Positions 9,856 to 20,229 of a stretch of DNA of 64,000 bases are shown piece after piece. Both the position numbers and the translations under genes were made by a program. Under the pieces are notes generated by a model that made no database searches, was not told the origin of the DNA, and saw only the letters and a program-made list of their open reading frames with translations. Source of the stretch: Strigamia acuminata. Its lineage: Eukaryota > Arthropoda > Chilopoda > Geophilomorpha > Linotaeniidae. The stretch covers positions 34,529,608 to 34,593,607 of the forward strand of contig OX442314.1 of assembly GCA_949358305.1 (NCBI GenBank). The letters run 5' to 3'. Each line of letters starts with the position of its first letter. Within the stretch, counting starts at the first letter, position 1.

Positions 9856-10337
9856 GCCGGGTTGGTAGCCCGTGAGTAATATCTTCAAGATGTTGCGATA
9901 AATAACTACCTGGATAATGGTAATCCAACAGCAGTGGCTGATTAATATTTTACCCGGTGCTCGATCTGTGGATCCCGCCATCGTAAGGCATGCTGGCGGA
10001 TGGAGGAGTCAAATCCTCCCGCGATGGTTCTCTCGACCGTCGTGACGGTCCCCGCCCCATCGTACCCTCCGGGTTAGTAACCCGTGAACAGGAGTTGAAC
10101 AACACTGTGTTAAACAAATTACTCGGGCATTGGTAATCCTGTATTGGCAATAACTTTTATACCGGTAAGTCCATAGAAATGTTTACCTGGTGGTTGGTAC
10201 CGCCGATAGCGATCTAAAGCGTACAATTAAATACTCGGCGCTTGATCACGAGATCTTGTCGTCGTAAGGCATGCTGGCGGATGGAGTCTCAACAACTCCC
10301 GCGACGTTCTCTCAATTGTCGTGACGGTCCCCGCCCA
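9856..10337. repeat. Tandem duplicate of a hairpin-rich module (order a-b-a'-b')
   Basis: Module a (9856-9926) and a' (10068-10139) share GGGTTnGTAnCCCGTGA and end in GGTAATCC. Module b (9958-10058) and b' (10238-10337) share GTCGTAAGGCATGCTGGCGG (b has A for the first G) and GTCGTGACGGTCCCCGCCC. Hairpins recur: GGGTTnGTAnCCC, GGAGGA..TCCTCC and ACCGTC-GT-GACGGT. Differences in b versus b' partly keep pairing. No coding frame crosses it. It could be the leader or LTR of an unrecognised retroelement, or a structured RNA. Confidence 0.6.
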
Positions 10338-10779
10338 ATTAATATTTATATAACAATTCATTTGTTGTATTCCATTAATTACTTGACTTGATTTCATTTA
10401 AAACATGGAATATTCTGCCGAATATTCTTATTTTATGCAAAGGACTCTTCGCATTATTAGATAATCGAGCTGCGGACCAAATACGTCTCCGTAGCGTTAT
10501 TTGTGACGATGCCGCAAGTCAGCCGTATCCCTTTGGCTTCGCCCGGATCCTCAACCAGTTGATGCCGCCCGTTTACACGCGCCCAGAACCTTCTTATGTT
10601 ATTATGATTAATAAACTAAGTTATTCCAATTCGATCACGTATTCACGTTTGTAAAGACTTCCGTAGCTTATCTCGGTTAGGTTGTTGCTAAACTTAGCAA
10701 AGTCTTGTTTAAACCGATTTATCTATCTCAAATTAGCTATTAAATTAGCCTAAAAGTAGAATCGTCACACATTTCGTTT
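10338..10779. other. Region without a supported gene
   Basis: Continues from the hairpin module. It contains AATAAA near 10608, which could be a poly(A) site for a transcript starting at the TATA box near 9400. No protein family is recognised. Confidence 0.3.
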
Positions 10780-11088
10780 TTATTTCGAGTGTGTTTTTGC
10801 AAGTATTTTACTGCAAGTGGAAAATGTAATATTCTGAAAAGTGAGAAATGTAACTGGAATGCATAAACCCAGGGTGAGACCTAAGATGGAGCCAATATCG
10901 CACATTAATTGGACATGTGTGTAATGAGGTAGCTCGTTGATATATTCGACCGTGTTGTGAATAAAAATCGTTACGTACATTGTCATTAACCAATGATCAT
11001 GGGGTTCGAAATACCAGTTTGTGTCGTAAATAACTATGGTGCAAGATTTAGTACAATTACACGACACAATTTTTTGTCTAGAAAACAT
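10780..11088 (-). CDS. Last exon of a pickpocket-like DEG/ENaC sodium channel (partial)
   Basis: The minus-strand frame encodes the end of the extracellular domain and second membrane segment of a DEG/ENaC subunit. It shows CNCTKSC followed by IVIYDTNWYFEP, then ELPHYTHVQLMCDIGSILGLTLG, the family's TM2 signature, and a hydrophobic run to the stop at 10780. The usual G-x-S selectivity triplet reads GLC, so the Ser is Cys. An AG acceptor-like sequence precedes the frame at about 11089. No upstream exons were found in the next kilobases on this strand, so this is either a truncated fragment or the 3' end of a gene with a distant or lost 5' part. Such subunits form trimeric cation channels used in chemo- and mechanosensation. 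Confidence 0.7.
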   Translation of the reverse strand: MFSRQKIVSCNCTKSCTIVIYDTNWYFEPHDHWLMTMYVTIFIHNTVEYINELPHYTHVQLMCDIGSILGLTLGLCIPVTFLTFQNITFSTCSKILAKTHSK

Positions 11089-11582
11089 CTTTAAATGTAA
11101 GTTGGGCTAATAGCGCCGATTTTGATGAGGTGCACATTGGATAGCGAATGTTTTTCATGTATGGGAGTCTGAAGACAATTATCTTCTGTATTTTTTTTAC
11201 ATATAATTAATTTTGTTAGGCTTGCCTGCATTGCAGTTTCTCGTCGAGTTTTCTTTGCAAGCACCTAGTTTCACATTTTAAAGCACTTTTAGGACTTACG
11301 CATGGGTTATTGTATCTTTTGTGGTAAGTCACCTAGAAAATTAGACTTATTAGGCTAAATATTTAAATATCTTTCTTTTTTTCCAGGTTATTGGGGTGTG
11401 GAAATGGATTCGTCAGTCGTTTCTGATCAATTTGGCTTGTTTTCCAGCTTTGAGCAAGTACCTGACACGAAGATGGCAGCCTATCTCCATTTTGGCCTTT
11501 ATCTTGATTTTTGTTTTGATGCAAGAAATCTGCCAATCTGCATGCAGTAGTTGTTGTTGACTTGTTGATCAATATACAGTAT
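11089..11582. other. Unassigned region with one exon-like open stretch
   Basis: On the plus strand, after a polypyrimidine tract ending TTCCAG (about 11394), a frame of ~60 codons contains a basic-flanked hydrophobic segment (PISILAFILIFVLM). It could be an exon for a membrane protein or chance. Nothing else is recognisable. Confidence 0.25.
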
Positions 11583-12710
11583 TGCTGAGTTACCTCCTTT
11601 TACTGTAACTTAGTAAAAACATAAACCACCATTGTAATGAATGTTTGAAAAAAAAGGACTTTTGATAAAATTTAAATGATATTTTACACTTATGCACAGA
11701 TAACAATCTGCTTTAACTGTGCTGGAAGAGCCACACAGACATCAGATGGTGTCTTTAAGTATCTTCTGACAAATATAAACTTTTGAAACTAGCTGGATCC
11801 AAAGCTGTGGATCAGCTTCAAAATTTGATGACTGACAATCCCGAGTTTGGAATTTTTGGGATCTTTGATGCAAAAATCATCAAAGTTATTCATTTATTTA
11901 ACTGTTTTTGATTTGATAATCATTTTTTGTTTTGATCAATAAAGGCAGTAATTGTGTTGTGTTGCTGACAAGTTCCAGTTGGCAGAAGTGCCTACAAGCG
12001 CCTGAAAGTAAAATTCTTAGTTTATTCTAAAATGATGACCAGTAGCAACAGCGTACAAACTGATAAGACAGCAAAAGAGGCCCTGACTAAGTATTTCGTG
12101 CCAAGGAGGAACGTGGATTTGGATTTACTCATTTCAGATGGAAAAACAAAAAAACTTGTAGTGACCCCACTAGGAAGGTCAACATGGAGTTCTCTTTGTT
12201 GACGTAGTTTGGCCTTGTGGGAGAGGCGAGGCCTTCTCTCTTCCGAGCAGAAATGACATTAGTAAAAAAAAACCAAGAATCTGCAAAGTCGAAACTCGTT
12301 CCTCGTTGGACAATTGGAGTCACCTGATCAGAAGGCCTTTTGTGTTGAGGAATTTAACCTAATATTATCACCCTATTTATATTTCATTTATATGTAACCA
12401 CATCACCTATTAGAGAAGTGGTGTCCCATTTTGGACATTTCACCATAAACTTATTTCAATGTAGCCTCCAAATCTGAAAACAGGAAATTACATATTGGGG
12501 TTTTACTAACACCTGATACATCGATTAGATTTCTGGATGTCTCTCTTCCTTCACTTCATCGCGAACATAGGTAGAACTTAAGAGTGCTTTGACAAACTTT
12601 CTCTGCAACCTGAGAAACAGTCTGCTAACCCTCAATTGTTACCAATTAGCGAGAAATTGCCTCGAGATTCTCATTGGTAATTTGATGAAAGCCCCTACGA
12701 CAGCGTTTCT
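11583..12710 (+). repeat. Long dispersed repeat, copy 1
   Basis: Direct repeat of 16711-17737, with shared blocks starting TGCTGAGTTACCTCC and ending CAGCGTTTCT. Copy 1 has a ~90-bp block near 12017-12110 that copy 2 lacks. That block opens a 56-codon frame from ATG 12032 to TGA 12202, with YFVPRRNVDL and LVVTPLGRSTW. Without the block, copy 2 has no ATG there. A third partial copy is at 52467-52580. Likely an old transposon or segmental repeat of unknown class. Confidence 0.75.
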
Positions 12711-12864
12711 AAAAATAACCAATCTTATACAAACCACAGTTTGAATACATGTAAATAAATGTGCACAGTTATCATTTGCATATCTTAGACAAATCATTTA
12801 CCTTTTATGAATTTTCGCCAAAGTGTGTCACTTCAACTGTGAATTCTCGGAGAAAACATCAATA

Positions 12865-13069
12865 ATGAATATTGACCAAGTCACTGGTTTAGTAGTCGCC
12901 GCTTCGGCTGTCGCCGTAGCAGCCGCCGCCATAGCCATAGCTGCGAGCGATGACTTTTTTAAGAGGTAAAATCATCCGCAACATGAAAATCTACCTCCTA
13001 ATTTTGATATAAATATCGACGAATTTATCGCAGCCGACGCAGCGGAGTTTTTAAACAATATTATTTAAC
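12865..13069 (+). pseudogene. Broken small ORF with an Ala/Val/Ile-rich segment
   Basis: ATG 12865 opens 34 codons with a run rich in Ala, Val and Ile (a possible membrane segment) and ends at TAA 12967. The same frame then continues for 32 codons with acidic coding-like composition (FDINIDEFIAADAAEF) to a second stop. A lost reading frame with one premature stop is the simplest view. The family is not recognised; it may belong to a decayed DNA transposon together with the next entry. Confidence 0.35.
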
Positions 13070-13076
13070 CCCCATT

Positions 13077-13442
13077 TTGACTAGATTTTCCCCCCTAAAG
13101 GGGTTTTATTTTCCAAATATTCCAAATCTTGACCATTTCGAAAATCTCAACGAGATGCCACAGATGGAAGTCGAACATTTTGATGATGTTAATGCCGAAG
13201 AGATTCTTGAAAATTTTGATTTTCCGAATGAGGGTGATGAGGGTGATGCAGCCCCTATCTCCATCAACCGTAATGTGAGATACAATGATTGTGGGCTCAA
13301 CATAGTAGGAAACTTTATGTTCAAAGATTATGTGAGAATTCAAGGCGGATTAGTACAACTTCAATTCGTCGTAATCTGTCCGCACATTCCATGCAGGCGA
13401 CTAATAAGATTTATTCGAGTGAGAAAATTTTCGATGCTTTAA
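13077..13442 (+). CDS. Hypothetical acidic protein fragment
   Basis: About 120 residues are open. The first ATG inside the coherent part is near the segment MPQMEVEHFDD. The composition is acidic (HFDDVNAEEILENFDF) followed by RYNDCGLNIVGNFMFKDYV. The acidic segment resembles the end of the preceding broken frame (FDINIDEF / AEEILENF), suggesting an internal duplication. Poly-T follows at once. I do not recognise the family and the gene may be dead. Confidence 0.3.
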   Translation: MTRFSPLKGFYFPNIPNLDHFENLNEMPQMEVEHFDDVNAEEILENFDFPNEGDEGDAAPISINRNVRYNDCGLNIVGNFMFKDYVRIQGGLVQLQFVVICPHIPCRRLIRFIRVRKFSML

Positions 13443-13505
13443 TCATAATAATTTTTTATTTTTTTAATTTTTTATTTTTTTTAGGTCTTTAATGATGATG
13501 ATCCA

Positions 13506-14222
13506 ATGTACAGCCATGGACAAAAAAAACTTCCCTGCAGTGCTGCAGTTGTAAATTTTCCCACCAGAGGCATGAAAATCCACTGAGTTTGTGTGACATC
13601 ACAGAACAAACCTGGATACAAAATGGCTGACCTGTTTTGTTTACTTGGAAATCATAGCTAGCTTTGAACACATTCATTTTGACATCGAATATGCCTTGGA
13701 ACAGCAACTGGGCGCTTTGCCTCTTCCCTTCCTGGGGATGGACAGTAAGAAGATTGTAGCAGGTTTATTTATTTGTAACGGAATATAAAACGTTTTTCTT
13801 CATTTACAGAATTCGGCGCAGCAGTTTGTAAATTCTAGCCGCGCACCGCATGCAGCAAAGAAGCCGTCTCTCCATTATTTTTTAGTATTTACAGACAGAT
13901 GGAAACGAAATGGTGGACATATAGAAAATCGCAGATCATTTACAGCATCAATAAAAGTAAAAATATATTTTTTTTATTAAATTTTTCGAAATTTTTCTAC
14001 ATTTTATTGAAATTTCAGGGATTATGGTCGAAAAAAGAAAAATCCTTTTCGTTTGGAAGTCGAAAAAGGTGATTTCAGTGGATATTTTTGGATTTTTTTA
14101 TATTCTGTTTTAGATTTTGAAGTAAGCAAGCGACCAAATAGGTGAAATTAGAGGAGAAATTCCGTTTTAAAAATGGTGTTTGATTTGTTTTTTTTTTAAT
14201 GCAGGGGTGTAGATGTGCCTTT
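13506..14222 (+). repeat. Left arm of a 2.3-kb palindrome
   Basis: Reverse-complement match to 15012-15779, with only scattered differences and small indels. The outer end reads TGTACAG(T)CATGGACA. Both arms include GGCGCTTTGCCTCTTCCC and GCCGCGCACCGCATGCAGC in opposite senses. The spacer is about 790 bp and AT-rich. Confidence 0.85.
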
Positions 14223-14502
14223 GCCCAATTTTTCATCCGATAACGAGAATTACGTTGAAGTGGAGGACAATAATATGATTAACAAGAGTTTGCGTAAATT
14301 ATACGCCAGTAAATCCAATCAAAACACGTAGGTTAGAGAGGAGAACGAGGTGCAGTTGGTAGAAGATGGAAGTAAAAAGCGGAAAAGGAGGAAAATTGAC
14401 ACATCGACAGAGCACAAACCGAAACCACTGAAGAAAAGTGATTTGATTTATAAGAAAATGAAATTAAGGGGAAAAATTAAACAGGATTTTTTTTTGCTTT
14501 GA
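14206..14502 (+). pseudogene. Exon-like frame with an internal TAG
   Basis: After a poly-T tract ending TGCAG (14204) a coding-like frame runs VPLPNFSSDNENYVEVEDNN for 41 codons, stops at TAG 14329, then goes on in frame with EENEVQLVEDGSKKRKRRK, a nuclear-localisation-like basic run, to TGA 14500. A splice acceptor and coherent composition on both sides of the stop suggest a decayed exon of a nuclear protein. On the minus strand the matching arm end leads into a different open stretch (GVEMCLRPIAGHKAVSCLKM, about 15027-14880). Confidence 0.4.
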
Positions 14503-15011
14503 TTTTTAGATATTTCTGGACCGTGAAGTTCGCATATATGCGACTCAACCATCAACGTAAATCTAAATATCTTGGATTGATGCTTTGATACTTTTTTAAA
14601 TTTCTGTCACATTTTAACAATTTTGGTCAATTATTTGTAAACTTTTGTTAAATATTTGTTTGTTTTGGTTATTTTTTTGACCATTTGTATCAAATCATTG
14701 TAAATTTTTTTGTTTTTTGACTTTTTTTTTTATTTTCTTGATTTTTTTGTCCAATTTTTTTTGTTAAATTCTTATCAATTTTTTTAATAAAGTAAATAAG
14801 TAAATTGAATAAAATTTTTTTTTTATTTTTTTTAATTATCTGATAGGTAACATTGTGTAGTTTCAATACAAAAGAAAAAAGAAAATAAACAAATTGATTC
14901 TGTTCTCGTGCTTGGTAATTTTGCTGAGCTTCGAGTTGTTTCGCATGTTGCTGTTCCCGCAGCTCGGGCGGCATTTTAAGACACGAAACTGCTTTGTGAC
15001 CAGCGATCGGA

Positions 15012-15779
15012 CGAAGACACATCTCCACACCTGTATTAAAATAAAAAAAAATCAAACATCATTTTTAAAACGCAATTTCTCCTCTAATTTCACCTATTTG
15101 GTCGCTTGCTTTCGTTAAAGATAACTTCAAAATCTAAAACAGAATATAAAAAAATCAAAAAATTAATTAAATAGATTTAAATAATATAAAATATCCACTC
15201 AAATCACCTTTTTCGACTTCCAAACGAAAAGGATTTTTCTTTTTTCGACCATAATCCCTGAAATTTCAATAAAATGTAAAAAAATTTCGAAAAATTTAAT
15301 AAAAAAATATATTTTTACTTTTATTGATGCTGTAAATGATCTGCGATTTTCTATATGTCCACCATTTCGTTTTCATCTGTCTGTAAATACTAAAAAATAA
15401 GGGAGAGACGGCTTCTTTGCTGCATGCGGTGCGCGGCTAGAATTTACAAACTGCTGCGCCGAATTCTGTAAATGAAGAAAAACGTTTTATATTCCGTTAC
15501 AAATAAATAAACCTGCTACGATCTTCTTACTGTCCATCCCCAGGAAGGGAAGAGGCAAAGCGCCCAGTTGCTGTTCCAAGGCATATTCGATGTCAAAAAG
15601 AATGTGTTCAACGCTAGCTATGATTTCCAAGTAAACAAAACAGGTCAGCCATTTTGTATCCAGGTTTGTTCTGTGATGTCACACAAACTCAGTGGATTTT
15701 CATGCCTCTGGTGGGAAAATTTACAACTGCTGTAACCAAGGGAAGTTTTTTTTGTCCATGACTGTACATACAAGGTGCC
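15012..15779 (-). repeat. Right arm of the 2.3-kb palindrome
   Basis: Inverted partner of 13506-14222. It is slightly longer because of small AT-rich insertions near 15150. The two arms have started to diverge (for example GTGTAGATGTG against GTGGAGATGTG at the inner end), so this is not a simple sequencing hairpin artefact. Confidence 0.85.
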
Positions 15780-16710
15780 CAGTTCCTCGATTTAAATTTT
15801 GTCTACAGTGATTGTGACGTGGGTGTAAGAATTTAAGCATTAATTTCTCAAGAATTATGTTAGTTTCTAAGCTTATTTATTACTTTGGAGTGCATATGTC
15901 ATGCTTTCCTGCATTTTAGTATGCATTCGCAATGTTTTGTAATGATTTTCTACTTTAATTTAGTGTTTTTCTTGTATCGATCTTTATAATCTGTCACTAG
16001 AGGACCGATTTGCCTTTGCAACTAAGAGTCGGTTGCTCTTATTGTTGGTACAGTTGCACAGCAACAACTGTCGCTTGTTATGTATTTTTTCTAGTCTTAA
16101 GATCGTTTTTTTTTCCTCTCTATGTAGTTATTTGTTTTATGTAGTTTCTTCTCATCTAATGAGAATTAAATGCGTTTTGATGTGTTGTTTTTTGAGCACA
16201 TCAGTTCTGAATCTTTTCCCTGGTTTCTTGCAGCTTGCTTGCAAGACAGAAAGCTGGATTCCTCACACGTTTTGGTAAGTAGGTTTAGTTTTAATTTTCT
16301 CTCATTAGTTTTTTGCAGTGCTTTACGGCCAAGCGCTGCCAGAAACAACTTATCCTAATCAAAAGTATTTGGAAATAACATGGTTTACTTGTAATTGTTG
16401 TATGCAGATAATTACTGAAAAATGCACTCTATTTTGTCAACCTTTGGATAAGAACTTCCACAGACAACTAAAATATCTTATCAAATAAATAGTTTCTTTA
16501 TTAGAGGTGGAATAATTAGGCTTCAGTCTTTAGTGCACCACCAATTAGGCTCCCCAATCTTTAAGCCAATATTTAAATACTCATGGTATACTACAAGACT
16601 TGTTATGGAAAAAATTCATTTCAGACTGTCAAAAAAGTAAATTTTACTTTCAAATCTGATGAAATGAGTTGTAAGAAATGCTATCTTTCAAAACCAACAT
16701 TTAATAAATG
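15780..16710. other. Region without a supported gene
   Basis: AT- and T-rich sequence with short open stretches on both strands and no family motif. Confidence 0.4.
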
Positions 16711-17737
16711 TGCTGAGTTACCTCCTTTTACTGTAACTTTGTAAAAACATAAACCACCATTGTAATGAATGTTTGAAAAAAATAGGAGTTTTGATTAAAT
16801 TTAAATGACGTATTACACTTATGCATAGATTGTCCGACTTTAACTGTGCTGGAAGAGCAACACAGACGTCAAATGGTGTCTTTAAGTATCTTCTGACAAA
16901 TACAAACTTTTGAAGCCAGCTGGATCCAAAGCACAAAACATCTGCTTCAAAATTTGATGACTGACAATCCCGAGTTTGGAATTTTTGGGATCTTTGATGC
17001 AATAGTCGTCAAAGTTATTCATTTATTTAACTGTTTTTGATTTGATAATCATTTTTTGTTTTGATCAATACAGGCAGTAATTGTGTTGTGTTGCTGACGA
17101 GTTCCAGTTGGCAGAAGTGTCTACAAGCGCCTGAAAATAAAATTCTTTGTGGATTTGGATTTACTCATTTCAGATGGAAAAACAAAAAAGGTTGTAGTGA
17201 CCCCACTAGGAAGGTCAACATGGAGTTATCTTTGTTGACATAGTTTGGCCTTGTGGGGGAGGGGAGGCCTTCTCTCTTCCAAGCAGCAGTGACATTGATA
17301 AAAAACCAAGAATCTGCGAGGTCGAAACTCGTTCCTCGTTGGATAATTGGAGTCACCTGATCAGAAGGCCTTTTGTGTTGAGGAATTTAACCTAATAGTT
17401 ATTATCACCCTATTTATATTTTATTTACATGTAACCATATCACCTATTAGACAAGTGGTGTCCCAATTTGGAAATTTTACCAAAAACTTATTTCAACTTA
17501 GCCTCTGGTGATGGTTTTGGAGGTTGGCATAATTTACAATCCTCTAAATCTGAAAACAAGAAATAACATATTGGGGTTTTACTAACACCTGATACGGTGT
17601 GTTTATCGATTAGATTTGGCAAACTTTCTCTGCAACCCAAGAAACAGTCTGCTAACCCTTAGTTGTTACCAATTAGCGAGAAATTGCCTCGAGATTCTCA
17701 TTGGTAATTTGAAAAAAGCCCCTAGAACAGCGTTTCT
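16711..17737 (+). repeat. Long dispersed repeat, copy 2
   Basis: Direct repeat of 11583-12710, about 5.1 kb downstream, the two copies bracketing the palindrome. It lacks the ~90-bp block that opens the small frame in copy 1 but has an extra ~30 bp (near 17508) absent there. Confidence 0.75.
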
Positions 17738-18198
17738 CAAACTGTGGGGCGCAAGCTGATTTTTTGTGAGACGCAACAGTGTTGAATCACTTCGTTGCCC
17801 AAAATTTTTGTTTGCAAAATTTGTTTTAAATTTTTTTTCTTCAGTTTTTGTCAATTCCAATTCCAACTGCCTGCAGTGGTTGCAATACACCGCCAGGCTA
17901 GCAAAAGCTTCAAAATCCTCACAAAACTCAAAATCTACAAAAACAAACAAAAAATCTACAAAAACAAACGAAAAATCTACAAAAACAAGCCAATACTCCC
18001 AAATATGGAGATTTGTAGCTATTCTAAGTCCCCAAAGTGATGAATTTTGCAGAATTGGAAAAATTTAATGCACCGATGATGAAGTGAATCCAGACCAGAT
18101 CACGGATGGCTACCAAGACGCAATCGGGACCACGAAGCTGTGGGCGTGCAGCCAACCAGACCAGACGCTACCTGGATTAGCTATTTGTTGTTATAAAA
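17738..18198. other. hAT-like left end and short A-rich tandem repeat
   Basis: CAGCGTTTCTCAAACTGTGG at 17728-17747 resembles hAT termini. An 18-bp unit AAATCTACAAAAACAAAC is repeated about three times near 17930-17985. A short homology to the hAT element at 18646 (AAATTTAATGCACCG) occurs at 18061. No gene is seen. Confidence 0.45.
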
Positions 18199-20172
18199 TA
18201 TTTTTATGACCACCACAGTACATCAAGTGTTAGTTGACAGCCTGGCAATAAATTCCAAACATGACATCAGTTTCCCGACTGTTGACTCCACTTATTTTCA
18301 ATACATCCACATTATGTACCAACCACTTTCAATTTTGACCTTCCACGAAAACGCAAGTCAAGCATTTTTATCTGAAATTAGACTCCATCCATCCAAACAA
18401 GAATGCAGTCTTAAATACTGAATTCACCACTAAAAAAAAATTTGGAACTTCTTCAAAACTTCAGAAACATGACAAAATATCGCAGAAACAAAACACGACC
18501 AAAATGAGATAAAAGAAAAGGTTCAAGGAATACAGAATCATGTTGACTCCACAAAATAATCCTACAACATCAATATGTCTATACATGATGTATCTGATAA
18601 ATGCTGCACACATGCAGGCTTACAGTACCAATGCTTTGTCTAGACCAGCGTTTAACGGTGAGGCGCCTCACTGGTGATGCATTGCTCACAAAATCTTTTT
18701 TTTAATTTTAACAATCAACATATCTTATAGACATGATGCCCTCCCCCTAGAATAGTGCACTTGTCTTGTCGTCTAAAAGAGTCTATTCTATCTAGATTCA
18801 TTTTAATTTTGATTTAGATTCATTTTTGAAAAATTTAATGCACCGGTAGATGAAGTGGGGCGTGGAAGATCGCCTTGCTTAAAAATGGGGTACGATGCTA
18901 AAAAGTTTGGGAACCCCTGGTCTATTCTATCTAGATTCATTTTGATTTTGATTCATTTTGATTTTGATTTAGATTCATTTTTGAAAAATTTAATGCACCG
19001 GTAGATGAAGTGGGGCGCGGAAGATCGCCTTGCTTAAAAATGGGGCGCGTTGCTAGAAAGTTTGGGAACCCCTGGTCTAGACATCATATCTGGTAGATGC
19101 TACACTCATGCAGGCTTACAGTACCCATGTTTTGTCTAGATTCTAGATATATCTGGTAGATGCTGCACACATACTGGTGGAATGCAGGCTTACGGGACCA
19201 AATAATATGCAGAGTAATATATTTGTGAGAAAACTTCGAAAAATAAGGAAAAGTTGAGAAGTAAAAGAAGATATGAAGGAATGAAACATGAAAGCAACAT
19301 CGAAAATGCTAGGACAGGGTTTTTCTCTCTCCGACTGCTTCATCATAGAACAAAATCGAATGAGAATATTTTTCAGTTGACTGACGTCAGCTTCACATGG
19401 AATACCTGAAACGGACAAAGAAAAAGAAAAATTAATTCACACAATAAAATAAAATATAAAATATAAAATAAATAAATAAAATATTAAAATATAACCCATT
19501 TCAAAGCCATTTCAAAGCCATTTCAAAAGAAAAACACAATTTTGAACTACCGAACCAAACTGATCGATTTACGAGAAATTATGAATGGGAATTAAGAGAA
19601 TTTAAACAATAAACATGTCCAACAGAAATACCAACCTTAATATTTCACGAAAACCGTTATTCGTCAACGGGGCGGCAAAGAAGAACAAAATGCGACGCCA
19701 TATTGCTTCGTTCGTTTCGTGGTTTCGGAGTCAAAAAGCAACGTCGTTAGTTAAGCCCAAGAATAAATTAGATTCCAAAAGAATCACGATTTCTAAATTC
19801 CCCCATTGAAACAAAATGAATTGAATATTATCAGCATTGAACACACAATCGGCCGCGAGAAAGGAAGAGACGAGAGACAACGACCATCTTCCGCATGCAA
19901 CAAATAACCTCTCACACCCAAATAGCTTTGACTCTATGGCTCGGAGTTCGAGGATACACTATTATGATGTGTCTGATTGTCATAACATAAAATAAATAAA
20001 AATTAAATAAAAATTAAGTTTAAAATAAAATTTTTTCCGAATGAGACGTATTTTTTAAAATTACTTTCAGCAGCACAGCACTTTTGTATTTGAAAACTCA
20101 TTTAGGTTTTTATTTTTTTTAAATACAGTGTGCCTGACAACCAAAATATAACTTTTTAAATTAGCAATCATT
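18199..20172 (+). repeat. Segmental duplication, upstream copy
   Basis: Direct paralogue of 57862-59618, from TTTTTATGACCACCAC to TTTTTAAATTAGCAATCA. Divergence is moderate with many small indels. This copy holds a 429-bp hAT insertion (18646-19074) missing from the other. Confidence 0.85.
18646..19074. mobile_element. 429-bp non-autonomous hAT element with a perfect 8-bp target duplication
   Basis: Starts CAGCGTTTAACGGTGAGG and ends GTTTGGGAACCCCTG; the end read inverted (CAGGGGTTCCCAAAC) is a classic hAT terminus. GTCTAGAC flanks it on both sides (18638-18645, 19075-19082). The paralogue near 58279 has a single GTCTAGAC in the same context and no insertion, so it serves as an empty site. 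The right half is tandemly duplicated: two blocks, about 18780-18925 and 18920-19078, each run from CTATCTAGATTCATTTT to AACCCCTGG. Confidence 0.92.
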
Positions 20173-20229
20173 TCTCTAACAATCAGTTATTTTGTTTCAG
20201 ATCTATTGTTTCTTACATCCGTATTTAAG

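Noticed and set aside
9381-10150. Minus-strand frames in the hairpin module
   Set aside because: Composition is not protein-like and the frames break between the duplicated modules.
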